Program-made: the position numbers and the translations under genes
Part shown: positions 7,088 to 15,605 of the stretch, piece after piece
Position numbering within the stretch: position 1 is the stretch's first letter
Layout of the letters: each line of letters opens with the position of its first letter
The notes under the pieces: generated by a model
Seen by the model: only the letters and a program-made list of their open reading frames with translations
The model's database searches: none
Told to the model about the DNA's origin: nothing
IMG/VR virus record: IMGVR_UViG_3300032579_000011
Span: 1-64,000 of that record
Direction: 5' to 3' (one strand)
Origin: a virus
Length of the DNA stretch: 64,000 nucleotides

Positions 7088-7528
7088 ATGACTAACCCAT
7101 GGACTAATTTTAAATTCGTTGATATGGACAAATATTTTGTAGGTTCTGATCGTCTTTTTGACACACTACAAAAGGTTCATAAGGATATTGCGAATACAAT
7201 ATCAACAAGTTATCCCCCATACAACATTAAGAAACTTTCAGAAAAAAAGTACGAAATTGAAATCGCTGTTGCTGGTTTCCCTGAAAGTGCACTAAGTGTT
7301 ACTCTTGAAGACAATCAGCTTATTGTCAAAGGTAAATTGAACCAAGATGATAAGAAAACCGATGATTATCTTTACAAGGGCATTTCCGAAAAGCCTTTTG
7401 AACGTAAGTTTACGTTGAACGACAACGTTACTGTTAATAATGCAAAGTATATTAACGGTATGCTTCAAATTACATTGGACGCAATGATTGAAGCAAAGAA
7501 ACTTATGAATATTCCAATCGAAAAATGA
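7088..7528 (+). CDS. Hsp20 small heat-shock protein (146 aa)
   Basis: An alpha-crystallin domain spans about residues 42-135: YPPYNIKKLSEKKYEIEIAVAGF, then DNQLIVKGK, then ISEKPFERKFTL. The C-terminal I-P-I tail anchor (NIPIEK) is also present, as in IbpA. It is an ATP-independent holdase that binds unfolding proteins. T4-type phages often carry one. The upstream ROSE-like leader would restrict translation to warm conditions. An intrinsic terminator follows. Confidence 0.9.
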   Translation: MTNPWTNFKFVDMDKYFVGSDRLFDTLQKVHKDIANTISTSYPPYNIKKLSEKKYEIEIAVAGFPESALSVTLEDNQLIVKGKLNQDDKKTDDYLYKGISEKPFERKFTLNDNVTVNNAKYINGMLQITLDAMIEAKKLMNIPIEK

Positions 7529-7550
7529 TTGAATATTACATATTACTTCT

Positions 7551-7577
7551 GGGAGGGTGGCAAACCCTCCCTTTTTT
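7551..7577 (+). terminator. Intrinsic terminator after hsp20
   Basis: GGGAGGGT, 5-nt loop, ACCCTCCC, then six T. Confidence 0.9.
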
Positions 7578-7596
7578 GCGTTTGAAAGGAAAACAA

Positions 7597-7770
7597 ATGT
7601 TCTATAATTATTTTAATTACATAGTAGAAAACTTATTAAAGATAGTAAGATTTAATAGAGCCATATCTGAACTTAATAATCTATCTGATAGAGAATTGGC
7701 TGATATGGGTATCAATAGATACGAAATTTATCATATCGTTCATAAATCAATGATGAAGGAAAGTGAATAA
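7597..7770 (+). CDS. DUF1127 protein (57 aa)
   Basis: Start ATG 7597 (GAAAGGA upstream) is used because an in-frame ATG at 7525 lies before the terminator. The core NNLSDRELADMGINRYEI is the DUF1127/YjiS motif (LSDRELxDIGxxRxDI), which is abundant in Rhizobiales. Small DUF1127 proteins bind RNA or affect phosphate and carbon metabolism in alphaproteobacteria. A phage copy suggests an alphaproteobacterial host. The late promoter of the next gene overlaps its stop codon. Confidence 0.85.
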   Translation: MFYNYFNYIVENLLKIVRFNRAISELNNLSDRELADMGINRYEIYHIVHKSMMKESE

Positions 7771-7794
7771 ATACTCTTAGATTTTTACTAGGAG
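7766..7794 (+). promoter_or_regulatory. Late promoter plus hairpin hiding the lysin ribosome-binding site
   Basis: AATAAATA (7766-7773) is followed by CTCTTAG (7774-7780), which pairs with CTAGGAG (7788-7794), seven pairs with one G-U. This buries the GGAG Shine-Dalgarno. It is the T4 gene e arrangement. Confidence 0.7.
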
Positions 7795-7800
7795 ATTGTT

Positions 7801-8304
7801 ATGTCATTTTACACCGATGTTATCAAAAAAGATCCAAGATTTAATTCTACAGCCATAATTAAAGATATTTCTTTACTTGAACCCGGAACTAGAGTTGCTG
7901 TTGCTAAACTTATAGTTTTAGCACACGAAGCCGGTCACGAATTAAGAGTTGGCGAAACGTTTAGATCACAAGCCAGACAGGGAGAATGTTATAGAAATGG
8001 CGCAACACAACTTAAAAAGGTGGGTTGTCACGGATATGGTGTGGCCGTTGATCTACAATTGCTTATTAATGGTAAATTTGATCCTAATGGCGAACATTAT
8101 ACATTTCTTCAACAAATGTGTCGTAAGGTTGGATTAATTTCTGGGTTTGATTGGGGAACACCCGCCGAACATCATTCATTTCATGATTGGGACCACGTAC
8201 AACGTATTCCTGTATTTCGTCAGAATGCATTGTTTGCTGGTACTTGGTATCCTGATAAGAATTACGATCCTTACGCAGATCAAGTTGCTCATGGAATTAA
8301 ATAA
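7801..8304 (+). CDS. M15 D-Ala-D-Ala carboxypeptidase-like endolysin (167 aa)
   Basis: VanY/L-alanyl-D-glutamate-peptidase type zinc site: H77 and D84 in CHGYGVAVDL, then H124-H132 in EHHSFHDWDH. FRSQARQ (residues 54-60) is the usual substrate-side motif. No signal peptide, so it needs a holin. It cuts peptide cross-bridges of peptidoglycan. Late promoter with hidden ribosome-binding site upstream; the next gene overlaps by one base and is also a muralytic protein. Confidence 0.85.
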   Translation: MSFYTDVIKKDPRFNSTAIIKDISLLEPGTRVAVAKLIVLAHEAGHELRVGETFRSQARQGECYRNGATQLKKVGCHGYGVAVDLQLLINGKFDPNGEHYTFLQQMCRKVGLISGFDWGTPAEHHSFHDWDHVQRIPVFRQNALFAGTWYPDKNYDPYADQVAHGIK

Positions 8305-8750
8305 TGTCAAAATATTATTACGATAACGCCAAACAAATATATCAATTCTGGCTTTCAGTTGGTCTAACTAAACCACAAGCTTGTGGAATGTTGGCTCAAG
8401 CTGATGCGGAAAGTTCACTAAATCCATCGGCAGTTGGTGATAAAGGTAAAGCCTTTGGACTTCATCAATTACATGCTGATAGATGCGAATTAATTAAAAA
8501 AGGTTGTGGTATTGATATTACTAAATTGCCTTCTTTGGAAGATCAATTGAATGGTGTCTGGTGGGAATTACAACATTCAGAACATCGCGCGTTGGTAGAA
8601 ATTAAAACAGCAACAACTCCATATGATGCTGGTGCTATTGCATGTAAATATTACGAAAGACCCGCTTCCGCTACACAACAACAGTATAGAGGAAAAAAAG
8701 CGCAAAATTGGTTTTTCTATTTTAATACAGAAGTAAAACAAGAAGCTTGA
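8304..8750 (+). CDS. Phage tail-lysozyme-like muramidase (148 aa)
   Basis: The pattern IYQFWLSVGLTKPQACGMLAQADAESSLNPSAVGD...AFGLHQLH matches the phage tail lysozyme family: helical, catalytic Glu in AESSLNP, then the GLHQ motif. Together with the M15 gene it would make a two-enzyme wall-cutting pair. It may be either lysis or virion associated. Confidence 0.75.
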   Translation: MSKYYYDNAKQIYQFWLSVGLTKPQACGMLAQADAESSLNPSAVGDKGKAFGLHQLHADRCELIKKGCGIDITKLPSLEDQLNGVWWELQHSEHRALVEIKTATTPYDAGAIACKYYERPASATQQQYRGKKAQNWFFYFNTEVKQEA

Positions 8751-8774
8751 CTAATACATAATCTATAGTATACT
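8747..8774 (+). promoter_or_regulatory. Sigma70-like promoter for DNA polymerase
   Basis: TTGACT, 16-bp spacer, TATACT. Confidence 0.7.
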
Positions 8775-8779
8775 ATATT

Positions 8780-8799
8780 ATTAGCATCTGTGGGCTAAT
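8780..8799 (+). promoter_or_regulatory. Leader hairpin, candidate gp43 translational operator
   Basis: ATTAGC, 8-nt loop ATCTGTGG, GCTAAT, at the extreme 5' end of the transcript and 22 nt before the Shine-Dalgarno. T4 gp43 represses its own mRNA by binding a 5-bp stem with an 8-nt loop. Confidence 0.45.
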
Positions 8800-8826
8800 T
8801 TTGGCCGGATTGCAAAAGGAGATTTG

Positions 8827-10092
8827 ATGTTTTACACTAGTGTTTTTCAGCGTGGTAATAGAATTTATTACCAAGGTTACGATAAAGGTTTGAGAGTTAA
8901 AGAAGTCGTCAACTACAAACCTTATATGTTTATTCAAAAAAGTAATGGTAAATATAAAACTCTTGATGGTAGACCCGTTGAGAAGATGATGTTCGATGAT
9001 ATTTCAGATGCTCGTGATTTCGTTAATCGTTATGAAGATGTAGCGAATATGGAAATATACGGGCTTAATTCATTCGTTTATACTTTCATCTACGACACGT
9101 TCAAAGGTGATATTGATTACGATCCTAATCTGGTTAAGATTGGCATTCTTGATATCGAGTGCGCCGCTGATGAAGGATTTCCTGATATTCAAAAAGCGGA
9201 CAAAGAAATCACAGCCATAACAGTGAGATTTAATAATAAAAACTTTGTCTTTGGCTGTGGTAAGTTTACTCCGAAGGACAATAAAACTTTCTATATTCAA
9301 TGTCAAGACGAACACGAATTACTTCAGAAGTTTTTGTCTTGTTGGATGTCTCTTGACCTAGATATTGTTACTGGTTGGAATATAGAATTTTTCGACATTC
9401 CATATTTGGTTAATCGTATTCGTGTTCTGTTCAATGAAAAGGAAGCAAAGCGTCTTTCGCCTTGGTTTATTCTTGATGAAAAGACCGTCGAATTTCGTGG
9501 TAAGGAAAATCAAAGTTTCACTCCCGCTGGCATAGCTGTTCTTGATTATTATCAATTGTATCGTAAATTTACATTTGGTAATCAGGAATCTTATAAACTC
9601 GATTATATTGCTCAGATTGAATTGGGCGAAAAGAAAATTGATCACTCAGAACATAAAAACTTCCTAACATTCTATAGAGACGACTTTCAAAAGTTTATTG
9701 AATATAATATTCATGACTGCGTTCTGGTTGAACGTCTTGACGATAAAATGAAGTTTCTTGAACAAGTAATGGCTTTGGCATATGACGCCAAGGTAAATTA
9801 CAATGATACAATGACAACTGTGCGTCCTTGGGATGTTATTATTCATAATTATCTACTTGATCAAGGTATTGTTATTCCTCAGTTCAAGAAACAATCTAAT
9901 TTTGATAGTTTGGTTGGTGGATACGTCAAGGAACCAAAGATTGGTTTGAGTAGGTGGGTTGTTTCTTTTGATTTAACATCTCTATACCCAAGTTTAATTC
10001 AACAATATAATATTAGCCCCGAAAAAATGATAAACAAAAAAACATTAAAAGAAATGATTGAAAGAGAGAAGAAAAGACGCGGTTTGACCTAA
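8827..10092 (+). CDS. 43A: DNA polymerase gp43, N-terminal part (exonuclease + palm motif A)
   Basis: Family B polymerase. Exonuclease motifs ILDIECAADE, NIEFFDIPYL and YNIHDC are followed by palm motif A FDLTSLYPSLIQQYNISPE. The frame then stops after KKRRGLT at 10092. Motifs B and C are in the second gene at 10760. The two products must associate to make one polymerase, as in other T4-like phages with split gp43. ATG 8827 follows AAAAGGAG. Confidence 0.9.
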   Translation: MFYTSVFQRGNRIYYQGYDKGLRVKEVVNYKPYMFIQKSNGKYKTLDGRPVEKMMFDDISDARDFVNRYEDVANMEIYGLNSFVYTFIYDTFKGDIDYDPNLVKIGILDIECAADEGFPDIQKADKEITAITVRFNNKNFVFGCGKFTPKDNKTFYIQCQDEHELLQKFLSCWMSLDLDIVTGWNIEFFDIPYLVNRIRVLFNEKEAKRLSPWFILDEKTVEFRGKENQSFTPAGIAVLDYYQLYRKFTFGNQESYKLDYIAQIELGEKKIDHSEHKNFLTFYRDDFQKFIEYNIHDCVLVERLDDKMKFLEQVMALAYDAKVNYNDTMTTVRPWDVIIHNYLLDQGIVIPQFKKQSNFDSLVGGYVKEPKIGLSRWVVSFDLTSLYPSLIQQYNISPEKMINKKTLKEMIEREKKRRGLT

Positions 10093-10111
10093 ATACTCTT
10101 TAAATGGAGTA
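10090..10111 (+). promoter_or_regulatory. Late-type promoter and SD-hiding hairpin of the HEG
   Basis: TAAATA (10090-10095) overlaps TACTCT (10094-10099), which pairs with GGAGTA (10106-10111); this contains the GGAG ribosome-binding site. Confidence 0.5.
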
Positions 10112-10116
10112 AATTT

Positions 10117-10785
10117 ATGAATTATTTAAAGAAATATATTTTAATTATAAGAAGAGCGAAAAATAGAAAAGAAATAGACAGAAAATTATACGAATATCAT
10201 CATGTTTTTCCCGTGTCAATTTATGGTCCAAATGATTTCGTAGTTCCTTTAACTTTAAGAGAACATTACATTTCTCATAAACTTTTATGGAAAATATTTC
10301 GTAAACGTTATGGATCAGAAGACGAAAAAACTAGGAAAATGGCCATGGCTTTTCATTGGATGATTTATGGAAAAGGTGATACGTATAGACAAAAAATTTT
10401 CAATAATTCTTATCTATATGAATCGGCTAGAACTGCAGTCGTTGAATCTAAAAAAGGTAAAAAACGAGTTGATATGATTGGAAAGGCTTATTTCGGTGCA
10501 GATAGAAAAACTATACTAAAAGGTATAGAAAAAATGAGAGAAAAAAAGACGGGTATGAAAATAAATTATCCCAAAAATAGATTATCTGCACCATGTTCAA
10601 AAGAAAAGTTAGAAAAAATATCTGAACAAAGAAAAAAGACCAAATACAAATATATCAATATGAGCGAAGAAGAATTTAATAATTGGTTATCTAAACAGAA
10701 TTATTACGCTAAAGATGGTCGAATAAATTCTAATGTAACTAGAGCAATTAGGTGGAGAAATGAACATTTTAGAAAATTTAACTGA
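10117..10785 (+). CDS. HNH homing endonuclease between polymerase halves (222 aa)
   Basis: YEYHHVFPVSIYG...LTLREHYISHKLLWKIF is the H-H...N...H core of a family shared with the HEG at 35170 (ELHHIIPRC...LPEEHYLAHQLL). Basic, Lys-rich C-terminal part for DNA binding (residues 130-222). It occupies the site that splits gene 43, and its end overlaps the start of the second polymerase gene by 26 bp. Confidence 0.8.
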   Translation: MNYLKKYILIIRRAKNRKEIDRKLYEYHHVFPVSIYGPNDFVVPLTLREHYISHKLLWKIFRKRYGSEDEKTRKMAMAFHWMIYGKGDTYRQKIFNNSYLYESARTAVVESKKGKKRVDMIGKAYFGADRKTILKGIEKMREKKTGMKINYPKNRLSAPCSKEKLEKISEQRKKTKYKYINMSEEEFNNWLSKQNYYAKDGRINSNVTRAIRWRNEHFRKFN

Positions 10786-12073
10786 TGAAGAATTGTATAC
10801 TCTGGAAAAAATGTTAGATGACATTCGACCTGAATCTTATGATAACTCTTTTATATTTAAAAATAAAACGACGCCAAAAATAGAAGGTTATTCTTTGACT
10901 GCAAACGGTTGTTTATATAAAAATGATTCTCATGGTTTTGCAACGGCGCTTATGCAAAAAATGTTCGATGACAGGTCGAAATATAAAAAATTGATGATTG
11001 AGACTAAAAAAAGATATGAAAAAACCAAAAGCAAGGAAGATGAAAAATTAGTTTCTAGATATAATAATCTCCAAATGGCCAAAAAAATTCAACTCAACAG
11101 CTTTTATGGAGCCTTGTCTAATATGTATTTTCGTTGGTTTAACTTTGATAATGCAGAATCTATTACTTCGTCAGGTCAATTAACAATTAAATTTATTATC
11201 AATAAGATGAATCAGTTTATGAATAAGATTTGTAAGACTGAAAATGTTGATTACGTTATCGCTTCTGATACTGATTCTATCTATGTTACATTTGAACGAC
11301 TGATTCCTGAAGGCAGCGATGAGCTTAAAGCTGTTAAGTTGATCGATCAATTCTGCGAAAAAAAGATTCAACCATATCTTGATATTTGTTATGACGAACT
11401 TGCTGGAATGATGAATGCTTATCAGCAGAAGATGCAGATGAAGCGTGAAACCATTGCCAACAAAGGTATTTGGCGTGGTAAGAAGATGTATATTCTTAAC
11501 GCTTGGAATGTTGAAGGTGTTCAATATGATAAGCCCAAGTTGAAATTGTCTGGTATTGAAGCTGTTCGTTCTTCAACACCACATGCTTGCCGCGAAAATA
11601 TTAAGAAAGCTCTTAGTATAATAATGAACGAGGATCAAGCTTCTCTACAAAAATTCATTGAGGAATTTAGAAATGAATTTGCTTCTTTACCGTTTCAGGA
11701 TGTAGCTTTTCCAAGAGGATTGAAAGGAATAAACAAGTATAAAGATTCCGCTGATATCTACAAGAAAGGAACTCCAATTCAGGTTAAGGGAGCTCTATTA
11801 TTCAATAATATGCTCAAAAAGCATAATATTACGAATATACCTCCTCTTTCTGATGGAGATAAAATTAGATTTGCATATTTGAAGATACCTAATCCCGTTC
11901 AAGACACAGTTATCGCGACTTCTGATCTATTACCCGAACAATTTAACCTTGATAATTATATAGATCGTGATATGCAATTCAATAAATCGTTTTTGGAACC
12001 ATTGAAGTCTATAACCGATGTTATTGGTTGGGAAGCAGAACAAAGATCAACGTTGGAGGATTTTTTTGGATGA
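10760..12073 (+). CDS. 43B: DNA polymerase gp43, C-terminal part (fingers, palm B/C, thumb)
   Basis: Begins with a new N-terminus (MNILENLTDEEL...) and continues with GYSLTANGCLY, motif B KKIQLNSFYGALSN and motif C IASDTDSIYV (catalytic DTD). The C-terminal YIDRDMQFNKSFLEPLKS...GW...STLEDFFG is the usual gp43 end. It has its own ribosome-binding site (GGTGGAG), so this is a split gene, not a spliced one. Total length of both parts is close to T4 gp43 (898 aa) minus the loop between motifs A and B. Confidence 0.9.
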   Translation: MNILENLTDEELYTLEKMLDDIRPESYDNSFIFKNKTTPKIEGYSLTANGCLYKNDSHGFATALMQKMFDDRSKYKKLMIETKKRYEKTKSKEDEKLVSRYNNLQMAKKIQLNSFYGALSNMYFRWFNFDNAESITSSGQLTIKFIINKMNQFMNKICKTENVDYVIASDTDSIYVTFERLIPEGSDELKAVKLIDQFCEKKIQPYLDICYDELAGMMNAYQQKMQMKRETIANKGIWRGKKMYILNAWNVEGVQYDKPKLKLSGIEAVRSSTPHACRENIKKALSIIMNEDQASLQKFIEEFRNEFASLPFQDVAFPRGLKGINKYKDSADIYKKGTPIQVKGALLFNNMLKKHNITNIPPLSDGDKIRFAYLKIPNPVQDTVIATSDLLPEQFNLDNYIDRDMQFNKSFLEPLKSITDVIGWEAEQRSTLEDFFG

Positions 12074-12408
12074 GTCAAGATCGGGGTTGTTTTGTTTGTT
12101 TTGATGATGATAAAAAAGATTGTGGTAAAAGAAATTGCCCATATCAAGACAAACCACTAAAAGGAAAAACTATGATTGAAAATAAAGAAGTTGAAGACGA
12201 TTTCGGGTTTACATTTTCCGATAGTAACGAAATACAAAACCAAATAAAATCAAATGTCGAGGACAAAGCTCAAGGGTTACGCAAAATGATCATGCCTTTG
12301 CTTAATAATTTGATGAAGAATCCTGAAAAGGATACGATTGTTTGGCCTGATAGAGAAAAGAAAATTAAAGACTTCATTAAGAAGATGGATGACTATATTA
12401 ACAGTTGA
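12070..12408 (+). CDS. Conserved T4-type hypothetical with Cys cluster (112 aa)
   Basis: ATG 12070 overlaps the polymerase stop (ATGA). N-terminus has four Cys (GCFVCF...DCGKRNCP), possibly a metal site. The C-terminus NLMKNPEKDTIVWPDREKKIKDFIKKM is typical of small proteins next to gene 43/uvsX in T4-like phages of marine and soil bacteria. Role unknown. Confidence 0.7.
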   Translation: MSQDRGCFVCFDDDKKDCGKRNCPYQDKPLKGKTMIENKEVEDDFGFTFSDSNEIQNQIKSNVEDKAQGLRKMIMPLLNNLMKNPEKDTIVWPDREKKIKDFIKKMDDYINS

Positions 12409-12433
12409 TATTTTGCAAAACATAAGTTATACT
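12405..12433 (+). promoter_or_regulatory. Sigma70-like promoter for uvsX
   Basis: TTGATA, 17-bp spacer, TATACT. Confidence 0.65.
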
Positions 12434-12459
12434 AATAATACGTAAATAAGAGGTAAACA

Positions 12460-13503
12460 ATGTCACTTAAAGAAAAACTTATTAAAAACAGTACAATAGA
12501 TCTTACAGCGAGTCTAATTGATAGTAAAATTTTCACTAAGAAAGATATGATTCCAACATCAGTTCCAATGATTAACGTTGCGTTGTCTGGTTCTATTGAT
12601 GGCGGTATTACTCCGGGCCTAACAATGCTTGCCGGTCCTTCTAAACATTTCAAGTCCGGCTTTTCGCTTCTACTTGCTTCGGCTTTTCTTAAGAAATATA
12701 AAGATGGTATAATTCTATTTTACGATTCAGAGTTCGGTACGCCTCAGTCTTATTTTGAAACTTTCGGTATTGATCTTAATTCTGTTGTCCATACACCTAT
12801 TACGGATATTGAAGAACTTAAGTTTGATATAATGACTCAATTAAAGAATATCGAACGCGGCGATCATGTAATGATTCTAATTGATTCGATCGGTAATCTA
12901 GCTTCTAAAAAGGAAGTTGAAGATGCGCTGAATGAAAAATCTGTCGCCGATATGACTCGTGCAAAGCAACTTAAATCATTGTTTCGTATGATTACGCCTC
13001 ATCTTTCACTCAAAGATATTCCTATGGTCGCGATCAATCATACTTACATGGAAATTGGTATGTTTCCTAAAGCGATTGTTGGTGGCGGTACTGGCGCTTA
13101 TTACGGCGCTGATAGTATTTGGATTCTCGGCCGCCAGCAGGATAAAGAAGGAAATGAGATTGCAGGATATCATTTTGTTATCAATGTTGAAAAGTCTAGA
13201 TTTGTCAAAGAAAAATCAAAGATACCGATTACCGTTTCTTTTGAAGGTGGTATTAACCGTTGGTCTGGCCTTCTCGATGTGGCCTTAGAAGGTAATTATA
13301 TAACAAAGCCAAAGGTTGGTTGGTATGCGACTGTTGACAGAGTAACAGGCGAAGTTCGCACTCCTTCATTTAGAGCCAGTGAAATTGTTGATAATAAAGA
13401 ATTTTGGACAACTCTTTTTAAGGAAACCGACTTCGCTAATTTTATTGAAAACAAGTATAAGATGGCGACTGGCGCTATAATGGAGAATGAAGATGTCGAA
13501 TAA
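12460..13503 (+). CDS. uvsX: UvsX RecA-like recombinase (347 aa)
   Basis: Walker A GPSKHFKS (residues 59-66, T4 has GPSKSFKS), Walker B-like HVMILIDSIGN, then MVAINHTY and GGGTGAYYGADSIWIL. It forms filaments on ssDNA and drives recombination-dependent replication. Own promoter upstream; the next gene overlaps its end. Confidence 0.95.
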   Translation: MSLKEKLIKNSTIDLTASLIDSKIFTKKDMIPTSVPMINVALSGSIDGGITPGLTMLAGPSKHFKSGFSLLLASAFLKKYKDGIILFYDSEFGTPQSYFETFGIDLNSVVHTPITDIEELKFDIMTQLKNIERGDHVMILIDSIGNLASKKEVEDALNEKSVADMTRAKQLKSLFRMITPHLSLKDIPMVAINHTYMEIGMFPKAIVGGGTGAYYGADSIWILGRQQDKEGNEIAGYHFVINVEKSRFVKEKSKIPITVSFEGGINRWSGLLDVALEGNYITKPKVGWYATVDRVTGEVRTPSFRASEIVDNKEFWTTLFKETDFANFIENKYKMATGAIMENEDVE

Positions 13504-13705
13504 AATCATTGACGAGTATTACTCTGACGATAAATTGAAGAAGGCTGTAATTAACCGTATAGACGACGATTATTACGCTATTGACTTTTTTGAAAAAGAA
13601 AAGTATATTCATTCAATAGCTTATCCAAACAATTCTATTCATTACGTGTCTGATGCTGCAGAAAATTATGTATTGGGATATTTCACTAATATCAGGGATC
13701 ATTGA
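13493..13705 (+). CDS. Small hypothetical protein between uvsX and gp41 (70 aa)
   Basis: ATG 13493 is chosen because GGAG at 13482-13485 is 7 nt away. Acidic (DEYYSDD, RIDDDYY). It overlaps uvsX by 11 bp and touches the helicase start (TGATG). Position suggests a replication accessory role; not recognised by sequence. Confidence 0.6.
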   Translation: MSNKIIDEYYSDDKLKKAVINRIDDDYYAIDFFEKEKYIHSIAYPNNSIHYVSDAAENYVLGYFTNIRDH

Positions 13706-15105
13706 TGATTGAAACAACAATCTTTTCTAATCTAATTTATAACGAACAGTACGCCCGTAAAGTTATTCCTTTTCTTAAGGAAGAATATTTTTCGGATCAA
13801 TCACATAAAATTATTTTTAAACTCGTTCAGGAATACGTTAACAAGTATAACTCGTTTCCATCCAAAGAAGCCTTGGCGATCGACCTGTCTAATAAAGACG
13901 GAATCAATCAAGAAGTTTTCAACCAATCAAAGGAAATTATCAGTGCCTTCGCGGAAGATAAAGAAACAAAACTTGAATGGCTCAGCGACCAGACGGAAAA
14001 GTTCTGTCAAGATAAGGCTATCTACAACGCGATCATGTCATCCATTCGGATATTGGATGACGGTGATGGGAAAACCTCTAAAGGGGCCATACCACAGATC
14101 TTATCAGACGCGCTCGCCGTATCATTTGATACACACGTTGGGCATGATTTCATTGAAGACGCGAATGAACGCTATGAATTCTATCATACGAAAGAAGATA
14201 GAATACCGTTCGATCTAGAATTCTTCAATAAGATCACTCAAGGCGGGTTACCAAAAAAGACTCTTAATATCGCTTTGGCGGGTACAGGTGTTGGTAAATC
14301 TCTTTTCATGTGTCATTGCGCGGCGGGCAATTTGTCAGCTGGTATGAATGTTCTTTATATCACACTAGAAATGGCCGAAGAACGTATTGCTGAACGTATT
14401 GATGCGAACTTGCTTGATGTAACAGTTGACGATCTTAAGCAGTTGTCAAAAGAAATATACGATAAGAAAATTGCTAGAATTAAAAGAAAAACGACAGGTA
14501 AGTTGGTAATTAAAGAATATCCAACAGCTTGTGCTGGTTCGGCCAACTTTCGACATCTGCTAAACGAATTGAAGTTGAAAAAGAAGTTTGTGCCTGATAT
14601 TATCTATATTGATTATCTAAACATTTGTATGTCATCAAGGATTAAACATGGTTCCCTCGTCAATTCTTATACCCTTATCAAGTCAATCGCGGAAGAGCTA
14701 CGAGGGTTGGCAGTTGAATTCAATGTTCCTATCGTCAGTGCAACTCAGACAACTAGAAGCGGATATTCGAACAGCGACGTGGGATTGGAAGATACATCAG
14801 AATCCTTTGGACTCCCAGCCACAGCTGATTTTATGTTTGCACTCATCTCATCAGAAGAACTTCAAGACCTCGGTCAAATTATGGTTAAGCAGCTTAAGAA
14901 TAGATACAATGATCCCAACATTAATCGTAGGTTTGTTCTTGGGGTTGATCGTAGCAAAATGCGTCTCTATGATGTAGAACAATCAGCACAAGAAGATATC
15001 CTTGAAGGTCCCGTAATGGATAATACTAAATTTGGCGAGGAAGATTACGAACGTTCTAAACCAAAAAATAAATTTGATAGATCTAAATTTTCGGGGTTTA
15101 AATGA
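13705..15105 (+). CDS. 41: gp41-type replicative DNA helicase (466 aa)
   Basis: DnaB-family helicase. A helical N-terminal domain is followed by the RecA fold with Walker A ALAGTGVGKS (about residue 190), DIIYIDYLNICMS (Walker B), and VSATQTTRSGYSN (motif 3). Hexameric 5'-3' helicase of the T4-type primosome with gp61 (28875). Start overlaps the previous stop. Confidence 0.95.
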   Translation: MIETTIFSNLIYNEQYARKVIPFLKEEYFSDQSHKIIFKLVQEYVNKYNSFPSKEALAIDLSNKDGINQEVFNQSKEIISAFAEDKETKLEWLSDQTEKFCQDKAIYNAIMSSIRILDDGDGKTSKGAIPQILSDALAVSFDTHVGHDFIEDANERYEFYHTKEDRIPFDLEFFNKITQGGLPKKTLNIALAGTGVGKSLFMCHCAAGNLSAGMNVLYITLEMAEERIAERIDANLLDVTVDDLKQLSKEIYDKKIARIKRKTTGKLVIKEYPTACAGSANFRHLLNELKLKKKFVPDIIYIDYLNICMSSRIKHGSLVNSYTLIKSIAEELRGLAVEFNVPIVSATQTTRSGYSNSDVGLEDTSESFGLPATADFMFALISSEELQDLGQIMVKQLKNRYNDPNINRRFVLGVDRSKMRLYDVEQSAQEDILEGPVMDNTKFGEEDYERSKPKNKFDRSKFSGFK

Positions 15106-15605
15106 GAGACATTTATATAATAAGTGATACGCACTTTGGTCATGAAAACATTCTTAAATTTACAGGTTTTGATGGCGGACCTGTACGTGAGTTTCATGAT
15201 GTTCATCATATGAATGAGTATATGGTTGAACGTTGGAACAAAACGATTAAGGATAATGATATTGTATATCATCTTGGTGACGTTTATTTTGGTAAAGGTC
15301 ACCAAATGCTTTCTAGATTGCGCGGAAGAAAAAGATTGATCCTTGGCAATCATGACAATGGAAAAAGTGAACATCTTCTAAACAATTTTGAGAAAATACT
15401 CATGTGGAGAGATTTCAAGGAATTTGATTGTATTCTTTCTCACGTTCCTTTGCACGAAAGCGCATTGTATAAACGTAAGTATAATCTTCATGGTCACGTT
15501 CATAAAGGCGCCCACAGAGGACTTATGCAAGATAAACGTTATATAAATTGTTGCGTTGAAGTTCGTGATTACACACCTGTTCATATTGAAGAGTTAGTCA
15601 AGTGA
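15102..15605 (+). CDS. Calcineurin-like metallophosphoesterase (167 aa)
   Basis: Metal motifs in order: SDTHFGHE (D9, H11), LGDVYF, GNHDN, SHVPLH and HGHVHKG. The small size fits stand-alone phage phosphoesterases (phosphomonoester or 2',3'-cyclic substrates). ATGA overlap with the helicase gene. Confidence 0.9.
   Translation: MRDIYIISDTHFGHENILKFTGFDGGPVREFHDVHHMNEYMVERWNKTIKDNDIVYHLGDVYFGKGHQMLSRLRGRKRLILGNHDNGKSEHLLNNFEKILMWRDFKEFDCILSHVPLHESALYKRKYNLHGHVHKGAHRGLMQDKRYINCCVEVRDYTPVHIEELVK

Noticed and set aside
10093-10759. Group I intron in gene 43
   Set aside because: No paired P-Q-R-S core was seen, and the second polymerase part has its own start and ribosome-binding site.
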